Origin: CAWHJN01 sp963829705
GTDB taxonomy: Bacteria > Bacteroidota > Rhodothermia > Rhodothermales > BA12
Direction of reading: 5' to 3'
Assembly (NCBI GenBank): GCA_963829705.1
Contig: CAWHJN010000005.1
Location: forward strand, 1,116,001 to 1,180,000
DNA: 64,000 bases
Shown one piece after another: positions 17,929 to 26,084 of the stretch. The position numbers were made by a program, and so were the translations under genes. Each line of letters begins with the position of its first letter. Within the stretch, counting starts at the first letter, position 1. The notes under the pieces are model-generated. The model saw nothing but the letters and a program-made list of their open reading frames with translations. It was not told the origin of the DNA and did no database searches.

Positions 17929-18197
17929 CTCAGCGCGCTGCGCCCGTGGATCTGGTAGGGCGCAATTCATCGCGCCCTGTGCTGAAGGTCTCCATCAAGC
18001 ACCTGTGCTGTGCGGACGCAGCAGCGCGACAGGTTTCGCGGCGTTGAGCAAGCGCTGTGGCCGGGGCAAAGGGCGGCCCACCTGTTTTCGTACGCCACGC
18101 GAGCTTGGAGGCGTAGTGAAGCTCAGATCGACGTGGGTTCGGCGCAGCACCCACATGTAGGCAGCAGGCGACATGCCATCCGGAACGTTGAGCCCTT
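17929..18197. other. carA-carB spacer without a convincing gene
   Basis: Together with the leader repeat this is a 313-bp gap between carA and carB. Short open frames exist on the minus strand but have no start context or recognisable protein. The only structure I see is a hairpin at 17957-17978. No intrinsic terminator is visible, so read-through from carA into carB is possible. Confidence 0.6.
17957..17978. repeat. Short palindrome (REP-like hairpin)
   Basis: AGGGCGC and GCGCCCT are perfect inverse arms around an 8-base loop AATTCATC. Hairpins of this look are common dispersed intergenic elements in many genomes; no T-run follows, so it is not a typical terminator. Confidence 0.6.
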
Positions 18198-19337
18198 TCA
18201 TCGCGCTGAGACCGCATCGACCGTTTCGGGGACGGGCGATTTCACGCCCACGAGGTCGAGAAACTGGCGGAAGAGGTAGTGGCTGTCGTGCGGGCCGGGC
18301 GAGGCCTCGGGGTGGTACTGCACGCTCATCGCCCGCTTTTCGGTGAAGCGCAGGCCCTCGACCGTGCCGTCGTTGAGGTTGCGGTGCGACACGGTGGCGA
18401 CGTTGGGCGTGATCGAGTCTTCCAGCACTGCGAAGCCGTGGTTCTGCGTCGTCACCTCGACGTGGCCCTGGTGCAGGTTTTTGACGGGGTGGTTCGCGCC
18501 GCGGTGGCCGACGAACATCTTGTAGACCTCCATGCCCGACGCGAGCGCCATGAGTTGGTGGCCGAGGCAGATGCCGAAGGTGGGGATGTCGCGGGTGAAG
18601 GCGTCTTTCACCATCGCCACGGCGTCCGGCATCGCGCGCGGGTCGCCGGGGCCGTTGGAGAAAAAGAGGCCATCGGGCTGCCACGCGAGCACGTCGTCGA
18701 GCGGGGTAGCGGCGGGGAAGACGCGCACGCTGCAATCGAGCCGCTCGAAGGAGCGCAGGATGTTCTGCTTGACGCCGTAATCGTACACGGCGATGCGCGG
18801 GCCGTCGCCCTCCGCGAAGTCGTACGGCTGCTGCACGGTGACGCGCGAGGCGAGTTCGAGGCCGTCCATCGACGGCCACGCGCGGGCTTTTTCGACGAGC
18901 GCATCCGCGTCCATCTCCTCGGTCGAGATGACGGCGTTCATCACCCCTTTTTCGCGCACGTGCCGCACGAGCCGTCGCGTGTCCACGCCGGTGATGCCGA
19001 CGAGGCCGTGGCGTTGCATGTAGGCACCGAGCGATTCCTGCGCCATCGTGTTGGAGAACGCATCGGTATAGCTCTTGACGACGAAACCCGCCACGTGCGG
19101 CGCCGGGGCTTCGGTGTCGTCGTCGTGCGCACCGTAGTTGCCGATGTGCGGGTAGGTCATCACCATGATCTGCCCGTGGTACGACGGATCGGTCTGGATT
19201 TCCTGGTAGCCGGTCATCGACGTGTTGAAGCACAACTCGCCGCCCGTGGTGCCGGGGGCACCGAAGCTGTAGCCGTCCACGACGAAGCCGTCGGCGAGGG
19301 CGAGGCGGGCGCGCAGGCGCTCGGGACGCTGGGGCAT
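18198..19337 (-). CDS. carA: Carbamoyl-phosphate synthase small (glutaminase) subunit
   Basis: This 379-residue subunit hydrolyses glutamine and feeds ammonia to CarB. The N-terminal CPSase_sm_chain domain carries FNTSMTGYQEI and DPSYHGQIMVMTYPHIGNYG; the C-terminal class I glutamine amidotransferase has the nucleophile in FGICLGHQLMALA and the His/Glu pair in VQYHPEASPGP. ATG 19337 gives a normal-length protein. An in-frame ATG at 19544 would add 69 codons that read through a terminator hairpin, so it is rejected. The intrinsic terminator at 19380-19406 lies between this gene and the probable promoter and suggests control by attenuation. Confidence 0.97.
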   Translation of the reverse strand: MPQRPERLRARLALADGFVVDGYSFGAPGTTGGELCFNTSMTGYQEIQTDPSYHGQIMVMTYPHIGNYGAHDDDTEAPAPHVAGFVVKSYTDAFSNTMAQESLGAYMQRHGLVGITGVDTRRLVRHVREKGVMNAVISTEEMDADALVEKARAWPSMDGLELASRVTVQQPYDFAEGDGPRIAVYDYGVKQNILRSFERLDCSVRVFPAATPLDDVLAWQPDGLFFSNGPGDPRAMPDAVAMVKDAFTRDIPTFGICLGHQLMALASGMEVYKMFVGHRGANHPVKNLHQGHVEVTTQNHGFAVLEDSITPNVATVSHRNLNDGTVEGLRFTEKRAMSVQYHPEASPGPHDSHYLFRQFLDLVGVKSPVPETVDAVSAR

Positions 19338-19379
19338 AGAAAAGCGGGGTCGGGTGGAAGGGGCGAAACGGCGGGATAC

Positions 19380-19406
19380 AAAAAAACCTTCCCGAAAGGG
19401 GAAGGT
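19380..19406 (-). terminator. Rho-independent terminator in the carA leader (candidate attenuator)
   Basis: On the minus strand ACCTTCCC (19406-19399) pairs with GGGAAGGT (19393-19386) around a 5-base loop, followed by TTTTTTT. The nearest gene to the right is on the opposite strand, so no complete upstream gene exists for it to terminate. It ends 43 bp before the carA ATG, which fits a leader attenuator. Confidence 0.8.
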
Positions 19407-19494
19407 CAACGCTGGAAACAGCAGGCCCAGGGCAGCAGCGGAGCAGGCAGCGCGTGGCAGAGCTTCACGGGCGGAGGGCGTTAGAGGACGGCGC

Positions 19495-19502
19495 GTAAAA
19501 TA
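19495..19502 (-). promoter_or_regulatory. carA: Possible carA -7 element
   Basis: TATTTTAC on the minus strand matches the Bacteroidota TAnnTTTG box except in the last two bases. It would place the transcript start about 85 bp before the leader terminator. Weak on its own. Confidence 0.3.
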
Positions 19503-19571
19503 CGGCGGCGCGGCACATCGTTCCACGTGGAAGTGCCCTTTCATCTAACCTTCCCCTAGCCGCCGCGCCGC

Positions 19572-19579
19572 TATCTTTG
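19572..19579 (+). promoter_or_regulatory. Bacteroidota-type -7 promoter element for the TonB-like gene
   Basis: TATCTTTG is an exact match to TAnnTTTG and ends four bases before the GTG start codon at 19584. Transcription from it would begin at or next to the start codon, giving a leaderless or nearly leaderless mRNA. No clear -33 TTG is seen. Confidence 0.65.
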
Positions 19580-19583
19580 CGCC

Positions 19584-20267
19584 GTGCAAACGCCTCCTCA
19601 TCACATCGAACCCGACCGGCGGACGCGGCTGCTCGCCACGACAGCCGCCGCGCTGCTCGTGGTGACGCTGCTCGTCGAGTGGTGGCCCGCCGCGCCTCCT
19701 GCGCCCGTGCCCGTTCGCCCGCCTGGCCCGGAGGTCATCGCGACGATGGAGGAGATCGTGCGGACGACGCAGGCCGCCGCTGCGCCGCCGCCGCCTCTGC
19801 CCGCGCTGCCGCCCGTGGAGGTCGAGGACGAGGTGGTGCTCGAAGACGTCCCGCTCGACATCGAGCGCGTGACGGTGCCCGCGCCGCCGCTGCCCGGTCC
19901 CCCCGCCGACGCGCCGCCGGGCGAGGACGAAACGACGCAGCGCGCATCGAGCGGCGGCGTCACGCGCGACCCCACGCCCGTCCGCATGACGCAGCCCACG
20001 TACACCGACGAGGCGCAGCGCCGCCGCGTGCGCGCCGAGGTGCGCGTCGAGGTGCTGGTCAGCACCTCCGGCCGCGTCGAAAAAGCCACCATCCGCGAGC
20101 GCTACCTCCTCGGGCGCGGCGACGAGCGCACGGCGGTGGACACGCTCGAATACGGCCTCGAAACCGCCGCCCTCGAGGCCGCCAGACGATGGATGTTTCG
20201 CCCGGCGATGCGCAACGGCGAGCGCGTCGCGCAGTCGTTCGTGCTCACGCTCAGTTGGGGGAAGTAA
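19584..20267 (+). CDS. TonB-family energy transducer
   Basis: A 227-residue protein with TonB architecture: a short cytoplasmic N-terminus, one helix at about residues 15-31 (LLATTAAALLVVTLLVEWW), a long Pro/Ala/Glu-rich spacer to about residue 130 (PPPPLPALPPVEVEDEVVLE) and a C-terminal TonB_C domain (about 135-227) ending in AARRWMFRPAMRNGERV and a beta strand. Such proteins couple the ExbB/ExbD proton motor to outer-membrane receptors; neither exbBD nor a receptor is beside it. It starts with GTG, placed by the promoter box immediately upstream. It is divergent from carA. Confidence 0.88.
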   Translation: MQTPPHHIEPDRRTRLLATTAAALLVVTLLVEWWPAAPPAPVPVRPPGPEVIATMEEIVRTTQAAAAPPPPLPALPPVEVEDEVVLEDVPLDIERVTVPAPPLPGPPADAPPGEDETTQRASSGGVTRDPTPVRMTQPTYTDEAQRRRVRAEVRVEVLVSTSGRVEKATIRERYLLGRGDERTAVDTLEYGLETAALEAARRWMFRPAMRNGERVAQSFVLTLSWGK

Positions 20268-20337
20268 GGCTTGAATCACCAATTAATGCCCAGTATTCAA
20301 TGACGAAATGCTGACCATTTGCTAATGACTGCCCGTG

Positions 20338-20345
20338 TATTTTTG
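20338..20345 (+). promoter_or_regulatory. Bacteroidota-type -7 promoter element for the small TonB_C-like lipoprotein
   Basis: TATTTTTG matches TAnnTTTG exactly, with TTTG at 20318-20321 as a possible -33 element. The predicted start lies about 30 bases before the chosen ATG at 20381. Confidence 0.55.
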
Positions 20346-20380
20346 AAGTGTCGTTCGTGATCATGTTACACAGCCACGCT

Positions 20381-20869
20381 ATGTCTCGCGTTCTCCTGCT
20401 TCCTTTTTCGCTTTTCCTCCTCCCCTTTTCAGGGTGCGCCGTTTTCAGCGACGAGGACGAAGGGCCGACGATCTACACGTACGACGAGGTGACCGTCAAG
20501 CCCGCGCCCGTGGGCGGCTTCGACGCCATCACCGCCAACCTCCGATATCCCGAGATCGCCAACCGGGCAAGCGTGGTAGGCACCGTCCTGGTTCACCTGA
20601 TCGTCCCGGAGACAGGAGAGCTACCCGACGACGTTGGGTTTCCAGATCTCTCTATCACCAAAGCAATCGGGGCGGGATGCGACGAGGAGGCGTTGCGCGC
20701 TATCAGGAGCGTCAGCTATACACCTGGTGTGATAGATGGGCGGACCGTTGCCGTGAGGATGTGCATCGCAGTGGAATACAATCTCGACCTGACGGTCACC
20801 GACTTCGACGATCCTGCGAGAAAGCGGTTCAAAACACGCCTGTGCGACGCGCAGCCTGAGCGTTTATAG
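20381..20869 (+). CDS. TonB_C-like lipoprotein, small
   Basis: A 162-residue protein with a lipoprotein signal (MSRVLLLPFSLFLLPFSGC; lipobox FSGC, Cys at residue 19). The mature part resembles a lone TonB C-terminal domain: LRYPEIANRASVVGTVLVHLIVPETG, then CDEEALRAIRSVSYTPGVIDGR. It has no spacer or transmembrane helix, so it is not a normal energy transducer; lipid-anchored TonB_C proteins of this kind are common in Bacteroidota and unassigned. Two Cys (in GAGCDEE and VRMCIAV) could form a disulfide. It follows the TonB-like gene on the same strand but has its own promoter box. GTG 20348 and ATG 20363 are possible longer starts but spoil the signal peptide. Confidence 0.8.
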   Translation: MSRVLLLPFSLFLLPFSGCAVFSDEDEGPTIYTYDEVTVKPAPVGGFDAITANLRYPEIANRASVVGTVLVHLIVPETGELPDDVGFPDLSITKAIGAGCDEEALRAIRSVSYTPGVIDGRTVAVRMCIAVEYNLDLTVTDFDDPARKRFKTRLCDAQPERL

Positions 20870-20956
20870 AAGTCTGCAAATCTCGGAGGCGTGCGTCTTC
20901 GTCATCGAACACGCTGCGGGAGGCGGGCCGATGGTATGCCAGCAACGCACGCAGCG

Positions 20957-22771
20957 TCACGCCGACGGCTCCTCGACGGGCAGCCCGGCGGCTTCCATGA
21001 TGCGGAGCGCGTTGGTGGTGGGGCAGGGGCCGTCGCGCAGCCGGTAATCGAACAGCAACCGTCCGTCCTCGACGTGCTCGCGGAAGTGCGCGTTGCGGAC
21101 GAGCGGCACCTCGGCTTCCATCTCGGCGAGGGCGAGGTCGTGCGTGGCGACGAGCGACGCGGCGCGAGCGCCGGCGAGCGTGCGGACGATGGCGCGGGCT
21201 CCGGCGAGCCGCTCGCGGTTGTTGGTGCCCCGGTACATCTCGTCGATGAGCACGAGTGTGGGCGCTCCGCCCGCGTCGCGGACGCCGTCGAGGAGCAGGC
21301 GCAGGCGGCGCACCTCGGCGTAGAAGGTCGAGTAGCCTTCCTGCAACACGTCGCCCACCCGCATCGACGCGAACGGCCGCAGCGGTGCGACGCTGAGGCG
21401 CGCGGCGGCGACGGCCCCGCCCGCCCACGCCATCACGGTGGCCACGCCCACGGCGCGCAGGAAGGTGCTCTTGCCCGCCATGTTCGATCCGGTGAGCAGC
21501 ATCACCTCGCCCGGCGCGAGCGCCGCGTCGTTGGCAACGGCGGCGTCGATGGGCAGCAGCGGGTGTGTGAGGTCGGCAGCGTCGAACAGCGGCGTGGTGC
21601 CCGCGTCGGCGAGGGCGGGAAAGACGCTCGTGGACGGGCGGAAGTCGGCATACGCGGCGAGCGCGGCGAGGGCCTCGGTTTCGAAGAGCGCGTCGAGCCA
21701 CTGCGGCAGGATCGCCTGCAGGCGCACGCGGAGGCGGTCGAGGCGGAGCGCGAGCAGCAGGTCGTAGGGCAGCACGGCGTTGAGCACGATGCGCCCGACC
21801 TCGTTGTGGCTGATGGCAGCAGCGCTCGTGACGCGGCGTAGCCCCCGGTACTGCACCGACGGGCGCTCATCGCCGTGGAACGACGCCCACACGGGCGCGA
21901 GCGCGTCTGCATCGCGCAGGCGCGCGTCTTCGAGAAAGCGCAGCAGCGGCTCGGCCCGCGCCACGGCGCGCTGCAAGTCGTACGCCCGGTCGAAGACGCC
22001 CTTCGCCCGGCCCATCCCCATGAGGTAGACGGCGGCGTAGACGAGGAACGTGTACGGCCACAGCACGGGCCCGCCGAGCACGTCCACGGCGACGAGCACG
22101 GCGGTAACGGCGGCCACCGACGAGAGGAAGAGGGCGAGGCGGCGGAAGGCGACGCCCAGTGGCTCGCCGCGCAGCCACGCCCGCACAGGCGCGTCGTCCC
22201 AGCGGTCGGCCCCGTCGGCGGCCTCGAGGCCGAGCAGCGTCAGGCGGTCGCGAAAGCGGCGGTGCGCCACGAGGGCCCGCACGCGCCGCTGCCGCTGCCG
22301 CACCGACTCGGCATCGGGCGACGGTTCGAGCAGCCAGTCGCGTAGGCGCTCGTGCCCGCCCACCGTCGCCGTGGTGTCGAGCAGGTGCCCCACGGAGCGC
22401 GGCCCGGCGATGTCGAGGTCGGCTCCGAAGGGATGATCGGCGGGCGCGGGGGCGGGCGGCGGGGGCAGCGCCTCCCAGCGCAGCGCGAGCCGGTCGAGGT
22501 GCAGTCCTTTCACGCGTCGCCAGCGCGCCAGCCGCGTCCGCGCCCGCTCTACCCGGTCGTGGCGGCGGGCGAGGAGCGCGAACGCGACGGCGACGACGAG
22601 CGCCGCGAGCCATCCTCGGCCCGCGCTCGTGGAGCTGCCCAGCGCGAACGCGCCGCCAAAGCCGATCAAGGCGAGGGCAAAACGGGCGCGTGAAAACGAG
22701 TGGCTGAGGACGCCGAGGCGACCGGCGCGGCGGTCGAGGCGGGCGAGGAGCGGGGGCAGGTCGTGCGGCAT
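20957..22771 (-). CDS. Membrane-anchored MutS-family ATPase
   Basis: This 604-residue protein has only the MutS lever/clamp and ATPase parts. The ATPase is intact: Walker A TGSNMAGKSTFLR (about residues 431-443), Walker B LVLIDEMYRGTNNRER and the His switch VATHDLALAE. It lacks the N-terminal mismatch-binding and connector domains. Two helices near the N-terminus (about residues 29-65) and two more around 210-255 suggest a membrane location, which excludes ordinary mismatch repair. Such proteins are frequent in Bacteroidota; the function is unknown. It ends 87 bp from the convergent TonB_C-like gene. Confidence 0.88.
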   Translation of the reverse strand: MPHDLPPLLARLDRRAGRLGVLSHSFSRARFALALIGFGGAFALGSSTSAGRGWLAALVVAVAFALLARRHDRVERARTRLARWRRVKGLHLDRLALRWEALPPPPAPAPADHPFGADLDIAGPRSVGHLLDTTATVGGHERLRDWLLEPSPDAESVRQRQRRVRALVAHRRFRDRLTLLGLEAADGADRWDDAPVRAWLRGEPLGVAFRRLALFLSSVAAVTAVLVAVDVLGGPVLWPYTFLVYAAVYLMGMGRAKGVFDRAYDLQRAVARAEPLLRFLEDARLRDADALAPVWASFHGDERPSVQYRGLRRVTSAAAISHNEVGRIVLNAVLPYDLLLALRLDRLRVRLQAILPQWLDALFETEALAALAAYADFRPSTSVFPALADAGTTPLFDAADLTHPLLPIDAAVANDAALAPGEVMLLTGSNMAGKSTFLRAVGVATVMAWAGGAVAAARLSVAPLRPFASMRVGDVLQEGYSTFYAEVRRLRLLLDGVRDAGGAPTLVLIDEMYRGTNNRERLAGARAIVRTLAGARAASLVATHDLALAEMEAEVPLVRNAHFREHVEDGRLLFDYRLRDGPCPTTNALRIMEAAGLPVEEPSA

Positions 22772-22987
22772 CGGTGCAGCACGCGCGCCGCCTGCCGAGG
22801 TTGCGATCTTACGGGCGGCAATGGGAGGGGTGCGCGCTGCACCTCACCGCGCGCCCGTGACCTCCCGTTCCACCGAAGACGCCCACCTTTGCCGATCCTT
22901 CATCCAGGCCCCATCGTCTACGCACAACACCGTGTGGCATGGCCGGTTAGGAAAAGCTCTGCAACCGCACATCTGAGAACGCACCGC

Positions 22988-23539
22988 ATGTCCTGGTACG
23001 ATAAACTGAGCACGTATTTCCCCATCGAAGAGATGAAGTCGCGCCGCCACGTGCAAGCGCTCTTGCGCGAGCGCGGCGACGTCTACCACGTCGATCACGG
23101 CGAGAACCACGTGCTCGTCTACGTCGAAGGCGAAAGGCTGGTGTTCGTCGATTACCTGCTCGTGGCGAAAGAAGCGCGCGGGCAAGGGCTCGGGCGCAAA
23201 CTGCTCGAAGGCCTTAAAGCACGCCGCAAGCCCATCCTGCTGGAGGTCGAGCCGAAGGACTACGCGGACACCGACACCGTCAAGCGCCACCGGTTTTACG
23301 AGCGCGAGGGCTTCCGGCACGTCGAGCGGTTGCGCTACCGCCGCCGCTCGCTGGCCACGGGGGCGGTCAACGAACTCGAAATCCTGCTCTGGTGCCCGCA
23401 CGACACCACGACCGACGAGGAGGCGTACGACCTCGTCCGCGCGGTCTACGAAGAGATCCACACGTACCGCGACGAGGACTTCTACGGCGAATCCTACCAG
23501 CCCGCCGAGGAGGTGCTGACGCTGGAGGAAAAGGGCTGA
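22988..23539 (+). CDS. GNAT-family N-acetyltransferase
   Basis: A 183-residue acetyltransferase with the GNAT core: strand FVDYLLVAKEARGQGLGRKLLEGL at about residues 51-74 holds the acetyl-CoA pyrophosphate loop (xRGQGLGRK), and RHRFYEREGFRHVE is the usual C-terminal motif B. The acceptor is unknown. An extended acidic tail (DEDFYGESYQPAEEV) is unusual but has no recognised meaning. A near-match to the -7 box, CACCTTTG, lies at 22884-22891, which would give an about 90-base leader. It stands alone between a divergent MutS-like gene and a convergent small gene. Confidence 0.88.
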   Translation: MSWYDKLSTYFPIEEMKSRRHVQALLRERGDVYHVDHGENHVLVYVEGERLVFVDYLLVAKEARGQGLGRKLLEGLKARRKPILLEVEPKDYADTDTVKRHRFYEREGFRHVERLRYRRRSLATGAVNELEILLWCPHDTTTDEEAYDLVRAVYEEIHTYRDEDFYGESYQPAEEVLTLEEKG

Positions 23540-23656
23540 CGCCTGGCGTGGCCGGTGGAAATTGCTAGAGCCCCTCTGGACAGGTGCGGGCTTTCAGCTA
23601 CCGGGTACCCTGCACCCACCTGCGTTTGCTCTGACCCTTAACGAGTCGGCCCCGGA

Positions 23657-23917
23657 TCACATCTGCTCCACGCCGATGTCGTAGTTCGCGGTTTTGAGCG
23701 TGATGGTGCGGTTCTCGTTGGCGAGGCCGAAGTCCTCGATGGCTTCTGGCAGCAGTTCGCGCGGGGTGTTCATGGCGAAGAGCGTGTCGGCCACGACGTG
23801 CCAGTCCTCGGGCGTGAGGTGGACGGTGGCGCTACGGCCCTCGGCCACGAGCGGCGCGTAGGCGAGCACCTTGTTGAGGTGGTTGACGCCCTGTTTCTGG
23901 TGCAGGTTGGGGTCCAT
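23657..23917 (-). CDS. Uncharacterised small protein, 86 aa
   Basis: I do not recognise this protein. It is soluble and lacks Cys; the middle reads HLTPEDWHVVADTLFAMNTPRELLPEAIEDFG, predicted helical. It sits on the minus strand between GNAT and thyA, with 93 bp to the divergent thyA start. Coding is supported by an ordered codon pattern and absence of a better frame, and the ATG at 23917 is the only good start near the divergent spacer. It could be a conserved Rhodothermota-specific protein. Confidence 0.6.
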   Translation of the reverse strand: MDPNLHQKQGVNHLNKVLAYAPLVAEGRSATVHLTPEDWHVVADTLFAMNTPRELLPEAIEDFGLANENRTITLKTANYDIGVEQM

Positions 23918-24010
23918 GGTGAGCAGACGGAAGGTCGAGATGGAGCCGCCCTGAACGCCTGCCACGCGGCGGGGTGCCGCCGTACCTTCTGGCACCACCT
24001 TCCCGGCTCT

Positions 24011-24886
24011 ATGCAGGCGTACCTCGATTACCTCCGCCACATCCGCCAGCACGGCATCCGTAAATCCGACCGCACCGGCACGGGCACGCTGAGTGTCTTC
24101 GGCGCGCAGATGCGCTTCGACCTCCAGCAAGGCTTCCCCGTCGTCACCACCAAAAAGGTGCATCTCAAGAGCGTCATCCACGAACTGCTGTGGTTCCTGC
24201 GCGGCGACACCAACATCCGCTCGCTCGTCGAACACGGCGTCCGCATCTGGACGGACTGGCCGCTGGCGCGCTACCGGCGCGAAACCGGCGATGCCATCAC
24301 GCAGCAGGCGTTCGAGGCGCGCATCGTCGAGGACGCCGCGTTCGCTGAAACGTGGGGCGACCTCGGGCCGGTCTACGGCAAGCAGTGGCGGCGATGGGAG
24401 GGGGCCGACGGCAGCGTCCACGACCAGCTCGCGGACATCGTCGAGGCCATCCGCGTCAACCCCGATTCGCGCCGCCTGATCGTCTCGGCGTGGAAGGTGG
24501 ACGAGGTCGCACGCATGGCGCTGCCGCCGTGCCACCTGCTGTTCCAGTTTTTCGTGGCCGACGGGCGGCTCTCGTGTCAGCTCTACCAGCGCTCCGCCGA
24601 CTCTTTCCTCGGCGTGCCCTTCAACATCGCCTCGTACGCCCTTCTCACGCACCTCGTCGCGCAGCAGTGCGACCTCGGCGTGGGCGATTTCGTGTGGACG
24701 GGCGGCGACTGCCACCTCTACCTCAACCACCTCGACCAGGTGGACGAGCAGCTTTCCCGCGCACCGCTGCCGCTGCCCACGCTCGAAATCCGCAAAGCTT
24801 CCTCGCTGTTCGACTACACGTTCGAGGATGTCAACGTCGTGGGATACCGGCATCATCCCGCCATCAAAGCACCTGTTGCGGTGTGA
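24011..24886 (+). CDS. thyA: Thymidylate synthase
   Basis: ThyA methylates dUMP to dTMP using methylene-tetrahydrofolate and yields dihydrofolate. The 291 residues include RTGTGTLSVFG, the catalytic Cys174 in LPPCHLLFQF, the dUMP-binding LYQRSADSFLGVPFNIASYA and GDCHLYLNHL, all canonical. It is about 27 residues longer than the E. coli enzyme because of an insert around residues 85-120, after TDWPLARY, where many bacterial ThyA proteins have one. folA starts 72 bp downstream; the pair forms the usual dTMP cycle in which DHFR regenerates the folate oxidised here. Confidence 0.97.
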   Translation: MQAYLDYLRHIRQHGIRKSDRTGTGTLSVFGAQMRFDLQQGFPVVTTKKVHLKSVIHELLWFLRGDTNIRSLVEHGVRIWTDWPLARYRRETGDAITQQAFEARIVEDAAFAETWGDLGPVYGKQWRRWEGADGSVHDQLADIVEAIRVNPDSRRLIVSAWKVDEVARMALPPCHLLFQFFVADGRLSCQLYQRSADSFLGVPFNIASYALLTHLVAQQCDLGVGDFVWTGGDCHLYLNHLDQVDEQLSRAPLPLPTLEIRKASSLFDYTFEDVNVVGYRHHPAIKAPVAV

Positions 24887-24958
24887 AAAATGGCACGGGT
24901 CGTTCGTCGTGGATCCCTGGAGATACCCGTGTTACCCCGTAGCAACCGACAGACTCTC

Positions 24959-25495
24959 ATGCCTGAAATTGTCCTCGTCGCCGCCGTTGCGAAGAACCTC
25001 GTCATCGGCGACGGGATGGAGTTGCCGTGGCACATCCCGGCGGATCTGCGGCACTTCAAGAACCTGACGCGCGGCGAGGCGCTCCTGATGGGGCGGAAGA
25101 CGTACGAGAGCATCCTCCACCAGTTCGGCGGGCCGCTGCCCGAGCGCCGCATGGTCGTCGTCACGTCGCGCGGTGCGCTCGCCGGGCACCCGGAGGCGGA
25201 GGTCTATGCCAGCCCGGAGGCCGCCCTCGCGGCACTGTCGGATCTGTCACGTGTGTTCATCGGCGGTGGCGGCGCGCTCTACCGCCAGTTCCTGCCCCGC
25301 GCCGACCGCCTCGAACTGACGGAGATCGAAGGCGCTTTCGCGGGCGACACGTTTTTTCCCGACTACGGGCCGCTCGTGGGGCCGGTGTTCGAGGAGACGT
25401 GGAGCGAGGCGCACGCGGCCCAGGAGGGGCGTCCGGCCTTCCGCTTTGTGCGCTACGTGCGCCGGGACGAAACGGAAAGCCCTCCGGCGGGCTAA
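24959..25495 (+). CDS. folA: Dihydrofolate reductase
   Basis: The 178-residue DHFR reduces dihydrofolate with NADPH. Signatures are NLVIGDGMELPWHIPADLRH (Met20-like loop and catalytic Asp), LMGRKTYESI (NADPH site) and VFIGGGGALYRQFLP. The ATG at 24959 gives the standard N-terminus (PEIVLVAAVAKN); a longer in-frame ATG at 24890 is unlikely. It follows thyA on the same strand, as is common. A stable hairpin overlaps its stop codon, and a second, more typical terminator follows about 90 bp later. Confidence 0.97.
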   Translation: MPEIVLVAAVAKNLVIGDGMELPWHIPADLRHFKNLTRGEALLMGRKTYESILHQFGGPLPERRMVVVTSRGALAGHPEAEVYASPEAALAALSDLSRVFIGGGGALYRQFLPRADRLELTEIEGAFAGDTFFPDYGPLVGPVFEETWSEAHAAQEGRPAFRFVRYVRRDETESPPAG

Positions 25496-25510
25496 TGCCA
25501 GAGGGCTTTC
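25475..25510 (+). terminator. Hairpin over the folA stop codon
   Basis: GAAAGCCCTC (25475-25484) and GAGGGCTTTC (25501-25510) are perfect 10-bp arms around a 16-base loop that holds the folA stop. No T-run follows, so it may stabilise the mRNA end or act with the next hairpin. Confidence 0.5.
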
Positions 25511-25585
25511 TCCATCACATCACCAGAGGAGGCTCCCCATGCCTCCTGCTCTCCAACGGGGGAGAACGATGGATTCGTACGGGAG

Positions 25586-25611
25586 CAGGGCAAAAGGTTG
25601 CGCCCTTTTTT
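25586..25611 (+). terminator. Probable intrinsic terminator after thyA-folA
   Basis: AGGGC (25587-25591) pairs with GCCCT (25602-25606), or alternatively AAAAGG with CCTTTT, and six T residues follow (25606-25611). The stem is short, so strength is uncertain. Confidence 0.5.
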
Positions 25612-25727
25612 GAGGTGTGCTAAAAAAATGGCAGATCGGGTCGAGGCGGCATCGCTGCGATCCTCCGGCGCGTTGAGGCGTTGAGGGCCGCGCGCTGGAT
25701 CGGCGCATCCACCGAACCTCCTTCGTT

Positions 25728-25937
25728 ATGGCACTCCAGAAACAGACCCTCCAGATCACCGGCATGAGCTGCGCCCACTGCGTGCGCGCCGTCCGCAGCG
25801 CCCTCGAAAACCTCGACGGCGTCGACGTGGACGACGTGGACATCGGCAGCGCGACGGTGCGCTACGACGACGCGCAGACGTCGCCCGAGGCGCTCGCCGA
25901 GGCGCTCGAGGAAGAAGGCTACCCCGTCGCGGCCTGA
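25728..25937 (+). CDS. Heavy-metal-associated (HMA) domain protein, CopZ-like
   Basis: A 69-residue single HMA domain with the metal-binding GMSCAHCVRAV near residues 12-22, typical of copper chaperones such as CopZ/Atx1. The beta-alpha-beta-beta-alpha-beta pattern is complete, ending EEEGYPVAA. It should bind Cu(I) through the two Cys and deliver it to a P-type ATPase. No CopA or copper regulator lies beside it, so the partner is elsewhere. The second half is very acidic. Confidence 0.92.
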   Translation: MALQKQTLQITGMSCAHCVRAVRSALENLDGVDVDDVDIGSATVRYDDAQTSPEALAEALEEEGYPVAA

Positions 25938-26084
25938 GCTCGCCGAGTGGGAAGAAGGTGGGGTATGGCCTTGCGACGACCCACGCGGGGGCCGATGTTG
26001 CAGGTCTGCTGTGCCTCTCTCGGCTGGAGGCGGCCTCACCTGCTTTTCTCCCGTAGGGGTTTTTTCCTCTCCTCGCACGGTCCC

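Noticed and set aside
13611..18160. Very long open frames of about 1400 codons overlapping carB and the histidine kinase on both strands (13611-17816 minus, 13844-18160 plus).
   Set aside because: They are Arg/Ala/Gly-rich or His/Gln-rich shadows caused by high GC; CarB and the kinase have unambiguous motifs in their own frames.
17930..18217. A 95-codon minus-strand frame in the carA-carB spacer.
   Set aside because: It overlaps the end of carA, contains the REP-like hairpin, and its predicted protein has no plausible fold or start context.
18338..19544. N-terminal extension of CarA from an ATG at 19544.
   Set aside because: It would translate through the terminator hairpin and U-run and has no similarity to CarA; ATG 19337 gives the family length.
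26050..26068. CCCGTAGGGG followed by TTTTTT as a terminator after the CopZ-like gene.
   Set aside because: The stem is only three to four base pairs and could not be extended convincingly.
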